NCBI RefSeq assembly: GCF_001704615.3
Contig: NZ_CP029397.2
Span: 3,038,001 to 3,102,000, forward strand
Direction of reading: 5' to 3'
From: Acinetobacter defluvii
GTDB taxonomy: Bacteria; Pseudomonadota; Gammaproteobacteria; Pseudomonadales; Moraxellaceae
DNA: 64,000 bases
Shown piece by piece: positions 26,778 to 36,074 of this stretch. The stretch's first letter is position 1. Every line of letters begins with the position of its first letter. Position numbers and translations under genes: made by a program. A model generated the notes under the pieces. That model did not search any database and was not told the DNA's origin. It was given only the letters and a program-made list of their open reading frames with translations.

Positions 26778-28106
26778 ATGAAAAAATTACTTCTCACCCT
26801 TAGCCTGTGCACCACCATTTTAATGTCTTTAGCACCCATCCAAAACATATTTGCAAATCCAATACCCACGGTCAAAAATCCAACACAAAAGCAAATACAA
26901 CATACCCCGATCTTTGCTGAATTTCACCAACTCAATGGCATCGATTCATTTAACCAAACCCTATGGGAAAATTACCTGATTGACCCTGAAAATGATCAAT
27001 CCTTAAACCGCTTATTTGCCGAGCAAATCAAAGCCAACTTAGTGCAAATCGAAGCAAGCTCAAATATGAGCGAAGAAGAAAAACAAAAATTTCGTAACAT
27101 GGCAAACATTCGTGAACCTGATGAAAATGACATTAAGATCTACAAAAAACTCCTCGAAGCGCAAAAGTATGATTTGGGTGATAGTGTAAAAAAAGACCAA
27201 GCCAAAGCCAACGATTTGATCTATGAAGCAGCAGCACTCGGAAGCTCTCAAGCACTCGAATTACTTGGTATTCGATTCATCCACCAAATCGGTCATGTTG
27301 GACTACAAAAAAATGCCATTGATTATTTTAGTTTTTTTGCAGACGAGCCTAGCAATGCAGATCATCCTGCTGCATTTTGGGCATATCTTGCATATAGTTA
27401 TACCTATGGTGTAGGACGAGCTAAAAACCAAGAAACAGCTTTAAAATATTGGAAAAAAGCCCATCATTTGTATTCTATGCAAATTGATCCCACAGGCTTT
27501 ATTGCCTATATGATGGGGCAAATGAGTGAAAATCAAAAATTTCTAAATCAACCGATCGAAGATGCGATGGACTATTATAAAATGTCTGCCAATGAAGAGA
27601 ATATTGCGGCACAACACGCTGTTTTAAGACTGTTAAAAAGTAAGAAAAAATTTGATGAATTGACCTACGAAGCTGAGCTATTTATGGCAGAACATAAAGC
27701 AGCCAAAAAAGAAAAAGATGCCTTTTACACACTGTCCGAACTGTATGCACAAAAAGACTGGGACATTTATAACCCGAAAAAATCCATAGAATATTTGAAC
27801 CAAGCCATTGCACTTGGACATGATCGGGCATTGTTAGATTTGGCACGCTATTATGAACATGGATATTTAGTTGAAGCTGATCCTGCAAAAGCCACAGAGC
27901 TTTATAAAAAATCACTCGAACAAGGTAATCCAACTGCAGGCATTTTATTGGTCAATTTATATGAAAATGGCGCAAAAGGCTTTAAAGCTGATGCTAAACA
28001 AGCTCAGATTTGGCGTAAAAAAGCTACAGCATTATACAAAGAACTCGGTTATGGCGATGTATTACCCAAAGCAGATGAAATACGTTTATTCCAACGTATG
28101 TACTAA
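26778..28106 (+). CDS. secreted Sel1-repeat protein
   Basis: A 442-residue protein. A signal peptide (LLLTLSLCTTILMSLAPIQNIFA) precedes an array of Sel1/TPR-like helical repeats. Clear units are ANDLIYEAAALGSSQALELLG, SIEYLNQAIALGHDRALLDLARYYEHGYLVEADPAKATEL and YKKSLEQGNPTAGILLVNLYENGAKGF. Such proteins scaffold protein-protein contacts, here in the periplasm. It stands alone after the abiH locus and ends near an inverted repeat. A second, cytoplasmic Sel1 protein occurs at 33475. Confidence 0.85.
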   Translation: MKKLLLTLSLCTTILMSLAPIQNIFANPIPTVKNPTQKQIQHTPIFAEFHQLNGIDSFNQTLWENYLIDPENDQSLNRLFAEQIKANLVQIEASSNMSEEEKQKFRNMANIREPDENDIKIYKKLLEAQKYDLGDSVKKDQAKANDLIYEAAALGSSQALELLGIRFIHQIGHVGLQKNAIDYFSFFADEPSNADHPAAFWAYLAYSYTYGVGRAKNQETALKYWKKAHHLYSMQIDPTGFIAYMMGQMSENQKFLNQPIEDAMDYYKMSANEENIAAQHAVLRLLKSKKKFDELTYEAELFMAEHKAAKKEKDAFYTLSELYAQKDWDIYNPKKSIEYLNQAIALGHDRALLDLARYYEHGYLVEADPAKATELYKKSLEQGNPTAGILLVNLYENGAKGFKADAKQAQIWRKKATALYKELGYGDVLPKADEIRLFQRMY

Positions 28107-28129
28107 ATTTTAAATAGAAAATAACATTT

Positions 28130-28157
28130 ACCTACGAGAACTCTATGTCTCGTAGGT
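28130..28157. terminator. 10-bp hairpin between convergent genes
   Basis: ACCTACGAGA and TCTCGTAGGT are perfect complements with an 8-base loop, lying between the Sel1 gene and the convergent lipoprotein gene. No T run follows on the plus strand. Confidence 0.6.
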
Positions 28158-28174
28158 ATTTCACTACTGCGACA

Positions 28175-28549
28175 TTAAGAACATCGCTGTGTTTGGAAAT
28201 TTTTATTATTGCCACGTTGGCACTGATAACTCTTTTTCGTTTCTTGTAACTTCCAAGCTTTATCTACACGCTTAAAAATATAATCCGTACGAATCGCACT
28301 CACTGAATCATCCAGTAAATTTGAGTCAATCACCGCAATTTGTGCAGCGGTTGGATTCTCCACGCGATTAAACACTTGACGCACGGACATACTATTTTGA
28401 TTTTTAAGAATTGATGGCTGTGCTTTAATCACCTGTTGCATCGGTGTCTCAGAACCCCCAAAACTCACTTTACTGGCTAATTTTTCAGTTGTCGCACAAC
28501 CCGTAAATGCTGCCAAACACAGCGCAGAAATGGACAATAAACGAATCAT
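28175..28549 (-). CDS. small lipoprotein of unknown function
   Basis: A 124-residue protein. The signal MIRLLSISALCLAAFTGC has a lipobox with C18, followed by ATTEKLASKVSFGGSE and a conserved-looking region with SMSVRQVFNRVENPTAAQIAVIDSNLLDDSVSAIRTDY. It ends in a cysteine-containing QTQRCS. No family recognised. Anchored in the inner or outer membrane. Confidence 0.75.
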   Translation of the reverse strand: MIRLLSISALCLAAFTGCATTEKLASKVSFGGSETPMQQVIKAQPSILKNQNSMSVRQVFNRVENPTAAQIAVIDSNLLDDSVSAIRTDYIFKRVDKAWKLQETKKSYQCQRGNNKNFQTQRCS

Positions 28550-28687
28550 TGTAATGACCCCAAAAAATAAAACATGTGTTTATGATGCTATGTTCAACAC
28601 ATTAACACTGTTTTAAAACTGTGACTTGATCTGGTTTTTATTAATTTTTTATAAAAACTTTATTTTATATTAAATACTTAAATATAA

Positions 28688-28709
28688 AAACGCTCCCGAA
28701 AGAGCGTTT
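28688..28709. terminator. terminator of the D-2-hydroxyglutarate dehydrogenase gene
   Basis: AAACGCTC and GAGCGTTT pair around CCGAAA, 20 bases past the stop on the minus strand, with an A/T tract following. Confidence 0.75.
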
Positions 28710-28728
28710 AAAATTTCACTTTAAAATA

Positions 28729-30138
28729 TTAAAGATCAAATAATTTACCTGGGTTCATGATACCATTTGGATCGAATACTTTTTTAAGCGCTTTCATATA
28801 TTCGATTTCTTCCGCAGTACGTGTGTAGTCCAAATATGGTTTTTTGGTCATGCCTACGCCATGTTCCGCAGAGATTGAACCATCATATTTTTTCACAGTT
28901 TCAAACACATACTTATTCACCACCTGACATTTAGCGAAGAACTCATCTTTCGATAAATCTGCAGGTTTTAGAATATTTAAGTGCAAATTACCATCACCGA
29001 TATGACCGAACCAACAGATTTCAAAGTCAGGATAATTTGATGCCACAATTGCATCAATTTCTTTAATAAATGCAGGAACATGTGTGATCAGCACAGAAAT
29101 GTCATTTTTATATGGTGTAAATGGTGCAATCGTTTCAGAAATATCTTCACGTAAACGCCATAAACTTTGAACTTGCTCAAGACTTTGGCTCATGACACCA
29201 TCAAGTACCCAACCTTGCTCCATGCAATGTTCAAAGATTTCCATCGCAGCATCCATGATCGGCTCATACGGTGCTTCAAACTCAAGCAAAACATAGAATG
29301 GACACTCTGTTTCAAATGGACGCTGTACATGACCACGATCCAACACTTTTTGCATTGCCAATTCACCAAAGAACTCAAATGCAGTCAGATCAATTTTCTT
29401 TTGGAAGGCGTGAAGTACTGGCATGATCGCATCAAAGTCAGGCACACCCAATACCAATACTTGCAAATCATGCGGTTGACGTTCCAGTTTAATTTCTGCT
29501 TCAGTGACTAAGCCTAAAGTCCCTTCTGCACCGATAAATAAATGTTGCATCGCATAACCAGTCGCATTTTTGATCATGCCTTTGTTTAAGCGAATGATGT
29601 CACCTTTACCTGTCACTACGGTCAAGCCCAACACCCAGTTACGTGTCATGCCGTATTTGATGACTTTGATACCACCTGCATTGGTACCAATATTTCCGCC
29701 AATTTGTGAAGAACCAGACGATGCAAAATCGACTGGATAATACATGCCTTGTTCTTCAGCATAATTTTGTAATTGTTCAGTCACTACACCTGCTTGTACA
29801 CGCACCATACGATCGGCAGGGAAGAATTCCAAAATTTGGTTCATCTTGTCGAAGCTAATGACAATTTCGCCATGGGCTGCAACTGCACCTGCTGACAAGC
29901 CTGTACGACCACCTGATGGCGTGATTGCTACATTAAATTGGTTAGCAAGTTTTACGATCGCTTGAACTTGTTCTGTGCTGGATGGAAAAACGATGACCGA
30001 TGGATTTGGATCAAAATGTTTGGTGTGATCACGTCCCCAATTTTCGAGGCTGTCTGCATCTGTTTTAATGCGGTTTTCACCAACAATTGCAGTTAATTGG
30101 GTCAATAACTCAGGTGTTAAAGCGACTGGAGCGTTCAT
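28729..30138 (-). CDS. FAD-linked D-2-hydroxyglutarate dehydrogenase (GlcD/DLD family)
   Basis: A 469-residue protein. The PCMH FAD-binding half has VIVFPSSTEQVQAIVKLANQ and ITPSGGRTGLSAGAV, the QIGGNIGTNAGGIKVIKYG pyrophosphate loop and GAEGTLGLVTEAEIKL. The C-terminal half has ICWFGHIGDGNLHLNI and SAEHGVGMTKKPYL, whose histidines bind the metal and substrate. It is divergent from serA. In Pseudomonas such a pair is known: SerA reduces 2-ketoglutarate to D-2-hydroxyglutarate while oxidising phosphoglycerate, and the dehydrogenase recycles it. D-lactate or glycolate oxidation is the alternative. Confidence 0.88.
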   Translation of the reverse strand: MNAPVALTPELLTQLTAIVGENRIKTDADSLENWGRDHTKHFDPNPSVIVFPSSTEQVQAIVKLANQFNVAITPSGGRTGLSAGAVAAHGEIVISFDKMNQILEFFPADRMVRVQAGVVTEQLQNYAEEQGMYYPVDFASSGSSQIGGNIGTNAGGIKVIKYGMTRNWVLGLTVVTGKGDIIRLNKGMIKNATGYAMQHLFIGAEGTLGLVTEAEIKLERQPHDLQVLVLGVPDFDAIMPVLHAFQKKIDLTAFEFFGELAMQKVLDRGHVQRPFETECPFYVLLEFEAPYEPIMDAAMEIFEHCMEQGWVLDGVMSQSLEQVQSLWRLREDISETIAPFTPYKNDISVLITHVPAFIKEIDAIVASNYPDFEICWFGHIGDGNLHLNILKPADLSKDEFFAKCQVVNKYVFETVKKYDGSISAEHGVGMTKKPYLDYTRTAEEIEYMKALKKVFDPNGIMNPGKLFDL

Positions 30139-30487
30139 CGTTTGCAGACCTAGCAGAAGTAAACAAGTAGAAAGTGCTTAGAAATAATTCTATCTATAGT
30201 GAACAAATAGAATAAATCTTAGACAAGGGTGAATATAAAAGCAGCACCGTAAGGACAGGCTATTTTCACGCGTCATTATTATAAGCCATTTTTTCTAAAA
30301 ACCTGTAGAAAATAGCGTTTTGATCAGCTTTCTTTGCAAATTACACAGTTAAATAGACCATTAACGACAAGTTATGACTCATATTTCGCCAAAATACCTA
30401 TCATCATGGTCATAAAGGAAATGTATATCGCCTCTCGTCCTATGCTATTATATCGCCACTAAATTTGGCCTTTGTAGCGGAGCCGTA
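30139..30487. other. divergent intergenic region between the FAD dehydrogenase and serA
   Basis: About 350 bases holding both promoters by position. A possible -10 (TATTAT) lies near 30445, upstream of serA. No clear operator, small gene or terminator seen. Confidence 0.4.
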
Positions 30488-31720
30488 ATGAGCCAACATC
30501 TTTCACTGCCTAAAGATAAAATTCGTTTCTTGTTGTTAGAAGGCGTTCATCAAAACGCAATCGACACACTAAATGCTGCCGGATACACCAACATCGACTA
30601 TCGTAAAACTGCGCTTGAGGGTGAAGCGTTGAAAGAAGCGATCAAAGATGCACACTTTATTGGGATTCGTTCGCGTACTCAACTGACTGAAGAAGTTTTT
30701 GAAGCGGCGAATAAACTGATTGCTGTCGGTTGTTTCTGTATTGGTACAAACCAAGTGAACTTAAATGCTGCGATGGTTCGTGGTATTCCAGTATTTAATG
30801 CGCCATATTCAAATACACGTTCAGTTGCTGAGCTTGTACTTGCTGAAGCTATTCTTCTTTTGCGTCGTGTGCCTGAAAAATCTACAGATACACATGCAGG
30901 CGGTTGGAATAAATCAGCAGTAGGTTCATTTGAAACACGTGGCAAAACTTTAGGTATCGTGGGTTACGGCTCAATTGGTTCTCAACTTTCTGTACTTGCA
31001 GAAAGCATGGGGATGCACGTGATTTATTATGATGCAGTAACGAAATTACCATTAGGTAATGCACGTCAAGTCGGTTCTATGGCTGAGCTTCTTGCCAACG
31101 CTGATGTGGTATCTATCCATGTACCTGATGTTCCTTCTACACGTAACTTCATGGGTAAAGAACAGTTTGCACAAATGAAAGAAGGTTCGATCTTCATCAA
31201 TGCTGCACGTGGTACATGTGTGGTGATCGAAGACCTTGCTGATGCATTAAAATCAGGTCATCTTGCAGGTGCTGCAGTTGACGTATTCCCGAAAGAACCT
31301 AAAGCGAACGGTGAAGAATTCGTTTCTGCACTACGCAACATTCCGAACGTGATTTTAACACCACACGTCGGTGGTTCAACCATGGAAGCGCAAGCCAACA
31401 TTGGCTTAGAGGTTGCTGATAAATTTATCGCATACTCAGACAAAGGCATGACTTTATCTGCAGTGAACTTCCCTGAAATTGCGTTACCATTGACTGAAGG
31501 TAAACACCGTTTACTGCACATTCATAAAAACGTACCAGGCGTTCTTTCTAAAATCAATAACTTATTTGCTGAACACGGCATCAATATCTCTGGTCAATCT
31601 TTAATGACCAAAGGTGATGTTGGCTATTTGGTTATGGATGTGGATGCAACTGCATCAAAAGAAGCACTTGATACTTTGCATGAAGTTGAAGGCACAATTC
31701 GTGTACGTGTATTGTTCTAA
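30488..31720 (+). CDS. serA: D-3-phosphoglycerate dehydrogenase
   Basis: A 410-residue protein and the first enzyme of serine synthesis, oxidising 3-phosphoglycerate to phosphohydroxypyruvate with NAD. The substrate domain has GIRSRTQLTEEVF, the NAD fold has LGIVGYGSIGSQLSVLAESMGMHV, and the catalytic Arg, Glu and His lie in INAARGTCVV, FPKEP and LTPHVGGSTMEAQ. A C-terminal ACT domain (residues about 340-410, HKNVPGVLSKINNLFAEHGIN) is the site of serine feedback in E. coli SerA, whose length it matches. It can also make D-2-hydroxyglutarate, removed by the divergent dehydrogenase. Confidence 0.97.
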   Translation: MSQHLSLPKDKIRFLLLEGVHQNAIDTLNAAGYTNIDYRKTALEGEALKEAIKDAHFIGIRSRTQLTEEVFEAANKLIAVGCFCIGTNQVNLNAAMVRGIPVFNAPYSNTRSVAELVLAEAILLLRRVPEKSTDTHAGGWNKSAVGSFETRGKTLGIVGYGSIGSQLSVLAESMGMHVIYYDAVTKLPLGNARQVGSMAELLANADVVSIHVPDVPSTRNFMGKEQFAQMKEGSIFINAARGTCVVIEDLADALKSGHLAGAAVDVFPKEPKANGEEFVSALRNIPNVILTPHVGGSTMEAQANIGLEVADKFIAYSDKGMTLSAVNFPEIALPLTEGKHRLLHIHKNVPGVLSKINNLFAEHGINISGQSLMTKGDVGYLVMDVDATASKEALDTLHEVEGTIRVRVLF

Positions 31721-31736
31721 TTTTTAGCGTATTCTA

Positions 31737-31766
31737 AAACCACAGCTTTCGGGCTGTGGTTTTTTT
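31737..31766 (+). terminator. intrinsic terminator after serA
   Basis: AAACCACAGC and GCTGTGGTTT, loop TTTCGG, then a T run; 17 bases past the stop. Confidence 0.92.
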
Positions 31767-31841
31767 ATGCATTTCATTTTATACGGTTTCAATCAAATCA
31801 TTGATAAAAGCTGAATCACGGATATACGTTTAGTCTGTTCA

Positions 31842-32732
31842 ATGTCAAACTTAAAAAATACGCCTCATCTACACGCACTGATTTTATTATTTATTGCCAT
31901 GATCAGTATGCAAAGTAGTGGTTCACTTGCCAAAATATTATTTGATCAGTTCCCGATTCTGACGGTTTCCGCTATGCGTCTACTGTTGGGTTCTGCGATT
32001 TTGGCATTGATTTTTAAAATTTGGCAGATCGATTTTAAACAGATCAATTGGTCAGCCATCATTCGCTATGGTATCGCTTTGGCAGGAATGAATGCGCTGT
32101 TCTATTTATCCATTGACCGTTTGCCTTTAGGGATTGCTGTTTCTTTTGAGTTTATTGGTCCACTCAGTGTGGCACTGTTTTATGCCCGTCAAAAGTTTGA
32201 TTTTATCTGGATTGGACTGGCAATCTTAGGTTTAGTTTTACTGTTTCCTTTTGATCAAAGTCAGCAAAGCTTAGACCCGATTGGAATTGCTTTCGCTTTG
32301 GGTGCAGGCGCATGTTGGGCAATGTACATCATTTTCGGGCAAAAACCATCAGGTATTTCAGGCAATCATACTGTCTGTTTAGGCATGTTTATTGGCATGC
32401 TCTGTCTAATGCCAATTGCGATTTTTGCAGGTATGCCATTATCTACTTTCCATGCTGATAACTTAATGTTACTGATGGCTTTGGCGATTCTTGCCAGTGC
32501 TTTACCTTTTAGCTTGGAAATGGTTGCCTTGCGTACATTATCCCCTTTTGCTTTTGGCACATTGACCAGTTTAGAACCTGCGATTGCCGCACTTTCAGGC
32601 TTTGTATTCTTACATGAGCAATTATTATGGACACAATGGTTAGCATTGGTCGTGATTATTGCAGCATCTATCGGCTGTACTTATACCACGCAACAAGCCA
32701 AAAGAGCCGTTGAAGAAAAATTGAAAAAGTAA
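31842..32732 (+). CDS. EamA/RhtA-type amino-acid exporter (first copy)
   Basis: A 296-residue protein with ten membrane spans in two EamA halves. MISMQSSGSLAKILFDQFPILTVSAMRL, ALAGMNALFYLSIDRLPLGIAVSFEFIGPL and SALPFSLEMVALRTLSPFAFGTLTSLEPAIAALSGFVFL match RhtA, the threonine/homoserine exporter. A second homologue lies at 35158-36027. Located after serA, it could relieve amino-acid overflow, but the link is inferred from position only. Confidence 0.88.
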   Translation: MSNLKNTPHLHALILLFIAMISMQSSGSLAKILFDQFPILTVSAMRLLLGSAILALIFKIWQIDFKQINWSAIIRYGIALAGMNALFYLSIDRLPLGIAVSFEFIGPLSVALFYARQKFDFIWIGLAILGLVLLFPFDQSQQSLDPIGIAFALGAGACWAMYIIFGQKPSGISGNHTVCLGMFIGMLCLMPIAIFAGMPLSTFHADNLMLLMALAILASALPFSLEMVALRTLSPFAFGTLTSLEPAIAALSGFVFLHEQLLWTQWLALVVIIAASIGCTYTTQQAKRAVEEKLKK

Positions 32733-32757
32733 TGTGAAATGTGATGAAAATGCAGAT

Positions 32758-33459
32758 CTAAACCACAATCACTTGTTTTTCGATCGGTAAATCAGGATGG
32801 ATTTGCAATACGGTTAAACGCATATCAAATACAGCACCTGTGTCAATAAAATAACAATTGTGGCGTTTGGTCACCAGATCGACCACCGTATGCCCAAGAA
32901 AAACAAGATCAATCCCTTGAATACTTTGAAAATTTTTCTTGGTAGCATTTCGCACACGAGAACGCCCCCAAAGTGCGATTTCACGGTATTTTTCCTGATG
33001 AATATTGGCTTTTAAAACAGCCCAATCATTTTGTTCAATATCACCATGTACAAAGCCGTACTTTTGCCCGAGATATTCAACTTCTAAAATAATTGGCATT
33101 TTTTGGCAGAGCTCAACCACTCGATTTTTATCGACTTCTGGTAAGGCATAAAACCACTCCCCACCATGTTGTGCATGTAAACGTGCCATGATCGGATCAA
33201 TCGCAGAATACAAACACATTTCTTCATGATTGCCGATAACGCTTTTAAACCATGGTTCATGAACCAAATTTAGGCATTTTAGACTGTCAGTACCTCGATC
33301 TACCAAATCTCCCACACAAACCAATAGATCCTGTTGAAAATCAAATTGAAGTTTGTCGAGTGCTTGCATTAATTCGCTATAACAACCATGCAGATCACCC
33401 ACCACAAACAATCGTCCCTGCGTGTGATGATAATATTCAATCGGGTTATTAAACTGCAT
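32758..33459 (-). CDS. PrpA/lambda-type serine/threonine protein phosphatase
   Basis: A 233-residue metallophosphoesterase. Metal-binding blocks appear in order: VVGDLHGCYSELMQAL (near residue 20), VCVGDLVDRGTDS (near 47) and VIGNHEEM (near 75), with FVHGDIEQNDW and FLGHTVVD supplying later ligands. This is the bacteriophage-lambda/PrpA class of small protein phosphatases or related nucleotide phosphatases. It begins 15 bases after the Sel1 gene on the same strand, so the two form an operon. Confidence 0.88.
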   Translation of the reverse strand: MQFNNPIEYYHHTQGRLFVVGDLHGCYSELMQALDKLQFDFQQDLLVCVGDLVDRGTDSLKCLNLVHEPWFKSVIGNHEEMCLYSAIDPIMARLHAQHGGEWFYALPEVDKNRVVELCQKMPIILEVEYLGQKYGFVHGDIEQNDWAVLKANIHQEKYREIALWGRSRVRNATKKNFQSIQGIDLVFLGHTVVDLVTKRHNCYFIDTGAVFDMRLTVLQIHPDLPIEKQVIVV

Positions 33460-33474
33460 GCTTTTCCTCTGTTA

Positions 33475-34917
33475 TCATGCTATTGCACAGGCTTGAATAT
33501 GTTGATTTTGCTGTGCCAAAGTCAAATATTTTTCGGCATTTTTCTTGTTTTTCCGAATGCCTAAACCTTGTGAATAGGCTTGATAAAGTTCAAAATATGC
33601 ATCCACATCGCCACCATCCGCAGCTTTAACCAATAATTCTACGGTATATTTAAGGTCAGACTCTACTCCTTGCCCTTCACGATACATTTGTGCCAACAAA
33701 TAAGAAGCCCGTGCTGAGTTTGCTTGCTGTGCCAAATCTAACCATTGAATCGCTTGCACAAATTGCTGCTGACGCTGTTCATGGATTGCCATACATAACA
33801 TTGCTTGGACATGTGCATTTTTTGCAGCAGCAGTAAGCAAAGGGAGATGACGAGGATCATCAAGATTTAATAGCATCGCCAGTTCAAATTGTGCATCTGC
33901 ATTGCCTTGCTGTGCAGCCTGCCCCAACCACTGTATGCCATATTCAGGATTTTTTTCTGCACCGATCCCCATACGCAAACATTGCCCATAAGAAAATTTT
34001 GCAGCACTATGTCCATGCAATGCGGCGAACTGTAAGAACTGGCACGCTTGTTTATTTAGCTGTATTTTCTCTGCTTCATCTCGTACCCCATCAGCTTTAG
34101 CTAAATTTTGAATCCCAACCCAATACGATGCTTCAATATGCCCTAATTGTGCAGCTTTCATTAAAAACTCATACGCAACATTTGGATCGCCTTTTGGATC
34201 TTTTTCCTCGATTAATGCACGTACATAGCACCCATAAGCATCATTTTGCTCTTGTGCCTTTTGTGCATACTTAAAGGCTTTTTTATCATTGCCTTGTTTG
34301 AAATATTGAAAGGCTAATAGCGCACTGGCAAAGCTGTCGTTTTGTGCCAAATCTTCTAATTTTTCAATTACTATATTTTGATCAAAAACAGAATTTTCAA
34401 TACAGGCTTTTAAACTCAGCTCATGTTGATTGTGTTGATAATTATGAATCAATAAATTTAAAGCAGCATCCGCATTATTTTCTAAAATATGTAAAGCAGA
34501 GGCATAGATTGCTTCAGGATGATTTAAATCCACTGCTTGTTTTAAATATTCCAAGCCTTGCTCGGCACTGACATTTGGACTTAAAGATTGCAGTCCAATA
34601 TGTGCCAATTCCACCATCGCCAACGCATCGCCTAATTGTGCGGCATGTTGAAAAAATAAAATTGAGGATCCAATATCTTGTGGTAAATAATGCCCGATTA
34701 GATGCCATTGTCCCAATCGTGTACTGGCTGCTGCAAAGCTGTTATTTGATGCATTCACCAAAAGATCAACACGGTGCTGTGCATCTTGGTTGCTTTGTGC
34801 AAAACCAATTTTTTCTAATTCTAAAACATGCTGATAGTTTGCAGCATGATCATCCCCATCAACAACCGTATTTTTCGATTGTAAAGATGATTGGTTGTCT
34901 ATTTTAATGTCTGACAT
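33475..34917 (-). CDS. cytoplasmic Sel1-repeat protein
   Basis: A 480-residue protein without signal peptide. Many Sel1 repeats are visible, for example AAASTRLGQWHLIGHYLPQD, AKFSYGQCLRMGIGAEKNPEYGIQWLGQAAQQGNADAQFELAMLL and ARASYLLAQMYREGQGVESDLKYTVELLVKAADGGDVDAYFEL. It is co-transcribed with a protein phosphatase, suggesting a scaffold or regulatory partner. Not closely similar to the secreted Sel1 protein at 26778. Confidence 0.87.
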   Translation of the reverse strand: MSDIKIDNQSSLQSKNTVVDGDDHAANYQHVLELEKIGFAQSNQDAQHRVDLLVNASNNSFAAASTRLGQWHLIGHYLPQDIGSSILFFQHAAQLGDALAMVELAHIGLQSLSPNVSAEQGLEYLKQAVDLNHPEAIYASALHILENNADAALNLLIHNYQHNQHELSLKACIENSVFDQNIVIEKLEDLAQNDSFASALLAFQYFKQGNDKKAFKYAQKAQEQNDAYGCYVRALIEEKDPKGDPNVAYEFLMKAAQLGHIEASYWVGIQNLAKADGVRDEAEKIQLNKQACQFLQFAALHGHSAAKFSYGQCLRMGIGAEKNPEYGIQWLGQAAQQGNADAQFELAMLLNLDDPRHLPLLTAAAKNAHVQAMLCMAIHEQRQQQFVQAIQWLDLAQQANSARASYLLAQMYREGQGVESDLKYTVELLVKAADGGDVDAYFELYQAYSQGLGIRKNKKNAEKYLTLAQQNQHIQACAIA

Positions 34918-35157
34918 TTAATTACCCATTGTATCGCATCACAATTTAGCGATTTGATTGTTTTATTCTTTTCGCTATTTCACTCTTTTTAATTTAAAAA
35001 TTTAAAATAAAAAATATGAGCATTGATAAAAGAACTCTAATTCGTTGAATATTTTAAACAATCATTCAACCTCAGATCAGATATATCTTAATGAGAATCT
35101 CACCTTTTTGAAATAATAAAATGCTAGAATGTTGTGATATTTACTTTTTTCAGAGCT

Positions 35158-36027
35158 ATGCAAAACTCTCAACTGCTCGCTGTTTTTTATATGATTATGT
35201 CAATGGTGGCATATCAGATCAGTGCATCTTTTGCGAAACAATTATTTCAAGTCTTAGACCCTTTAACTGTCGTTACCTTACGGTTATGTTTCGCTGCTAT
35301 TTTAGTTTTTGTAATGTTTCGCTCTTGGAAAATCATCAAACGTTTACCTCATTTAAAATGGAAAGATTTGCTATTTTATAGTGCCTCAGTCTGTTTGATG
35401 AATGTGTTGTTTTATGCCTCACTCGGCAAACTACCACAAGGTATTGCGGTCGGTTTAGAGTTTTTAGGACCGCTCACTTTAGCATTGCTCTCGATTCGCC
35501 GTAAGATAGATTATATTTGGGTTTGTCTTGCAATTATTGGCATTGCTTTAATGGTACCGTGGCAAGATGCACAGCAACATAACTTTTCTTATCTCGGTGC
35601 AGCATTTGCATTGAGTGCGGGTGTATTTTGGGCTTTTTATATTTATTTTGGACAAAAAGTCGTACGGCAAAATATTGGGATGCATGCACTGACCATTGCG
35701 ATTGCCTTGTCTGCATTGGTGATGTTACCAATCAGCGCAGTCCATAATCCGAGTGCTTTAATGCAAACCCAATACTGGGGACAGGCATTGATCATTGCGC
35801 TTTTAGCTACCGCTATTCCTTATGCATTGGACTTGATGGCGCTTAAAACTTTAAGCAAACTCAGTTATGGCACACTGTCTAGCCTTTCTCCTGCTTTAGC
35901 TGCGATTGCAGGCATGGTTTTGCTGAAAGAACATATTACGATTTGGCAAAGTATCGCTTTAGTGTGCATCATGGTGGCTTCAATTGGCGTAACATTTAAA
36001 CCTAAAACGCAAACGCTTGAACATTAA
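35158..36027 (+). CDS. EamA/RhtA-type amino-acid exporter (second copy)
   Basis: A 289-residue protein from ATG 35158; a GTG eight codons earlier is possible. Ten spans. MIMSMVAYQISASFAKQLFQVLDPLTVVTLRL, NVLFYASLGKLPQGIAVGLEFLGPLTLALL and TAIPYALDLMALKTLSKLSYGTLSSLSPALAAIAGMVLL align along their length with the exporter at 31842, including the LP-GIAV-EF-GPL signature. The pair probably arose by duplication. Substrate unproven. Confidence 0.88.
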   Translation: MQNSQLLAVFYMIMSMVAYQISASFAKQLFQVLDPLTVVTLRLCFAAILVFVMFRSWKIIKRLPHLKWKDLLFYSASVCLMNVLFYASLGKLPQGIAVGLEFLGPLTLALLSIRRKIDYIWVCLAIIGIALMVPWQDAQQHNFSYLGAAFALSAGVFWAFYIYFGQKVVRQNIGMHALTIAIALSALVMLPISAVHNPSALMQTQYWGQALIIALLATAIPYALDLMALKTLSKLSYGTLSSLSPALAAIAGMVLLKEHITIWQSIALVCIMVASIGVTFKPKTQTLEH

Positions 36028-36044
36028 TCTAATAAAATTAAAAA

Positions 36045-36065
36045 TGGGCTGAAATCCTCAGCCCA
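36045..36065. terminator. hairpin between convergent genes
   Basis: TGGGCTGA and TCAGCCCA around AATCC, between the RhtA-like gene and the hemerythrin gene. Confidence 0.75.
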
Positions 36066-36074
36066 ATTGATCTT

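Noticed and set aside
28130..28157. Inverted repeat considered as an operator
   Set aside because: It lies between two convergent stop codons, so a terminator or mRNA end is the simpler reading.
32758..34917. Phosphatase and Sel1 genes considered as a defence pair
   Set aside because: Both are common housekeeping-type families and nothing in the sequence ties them to phage defence.
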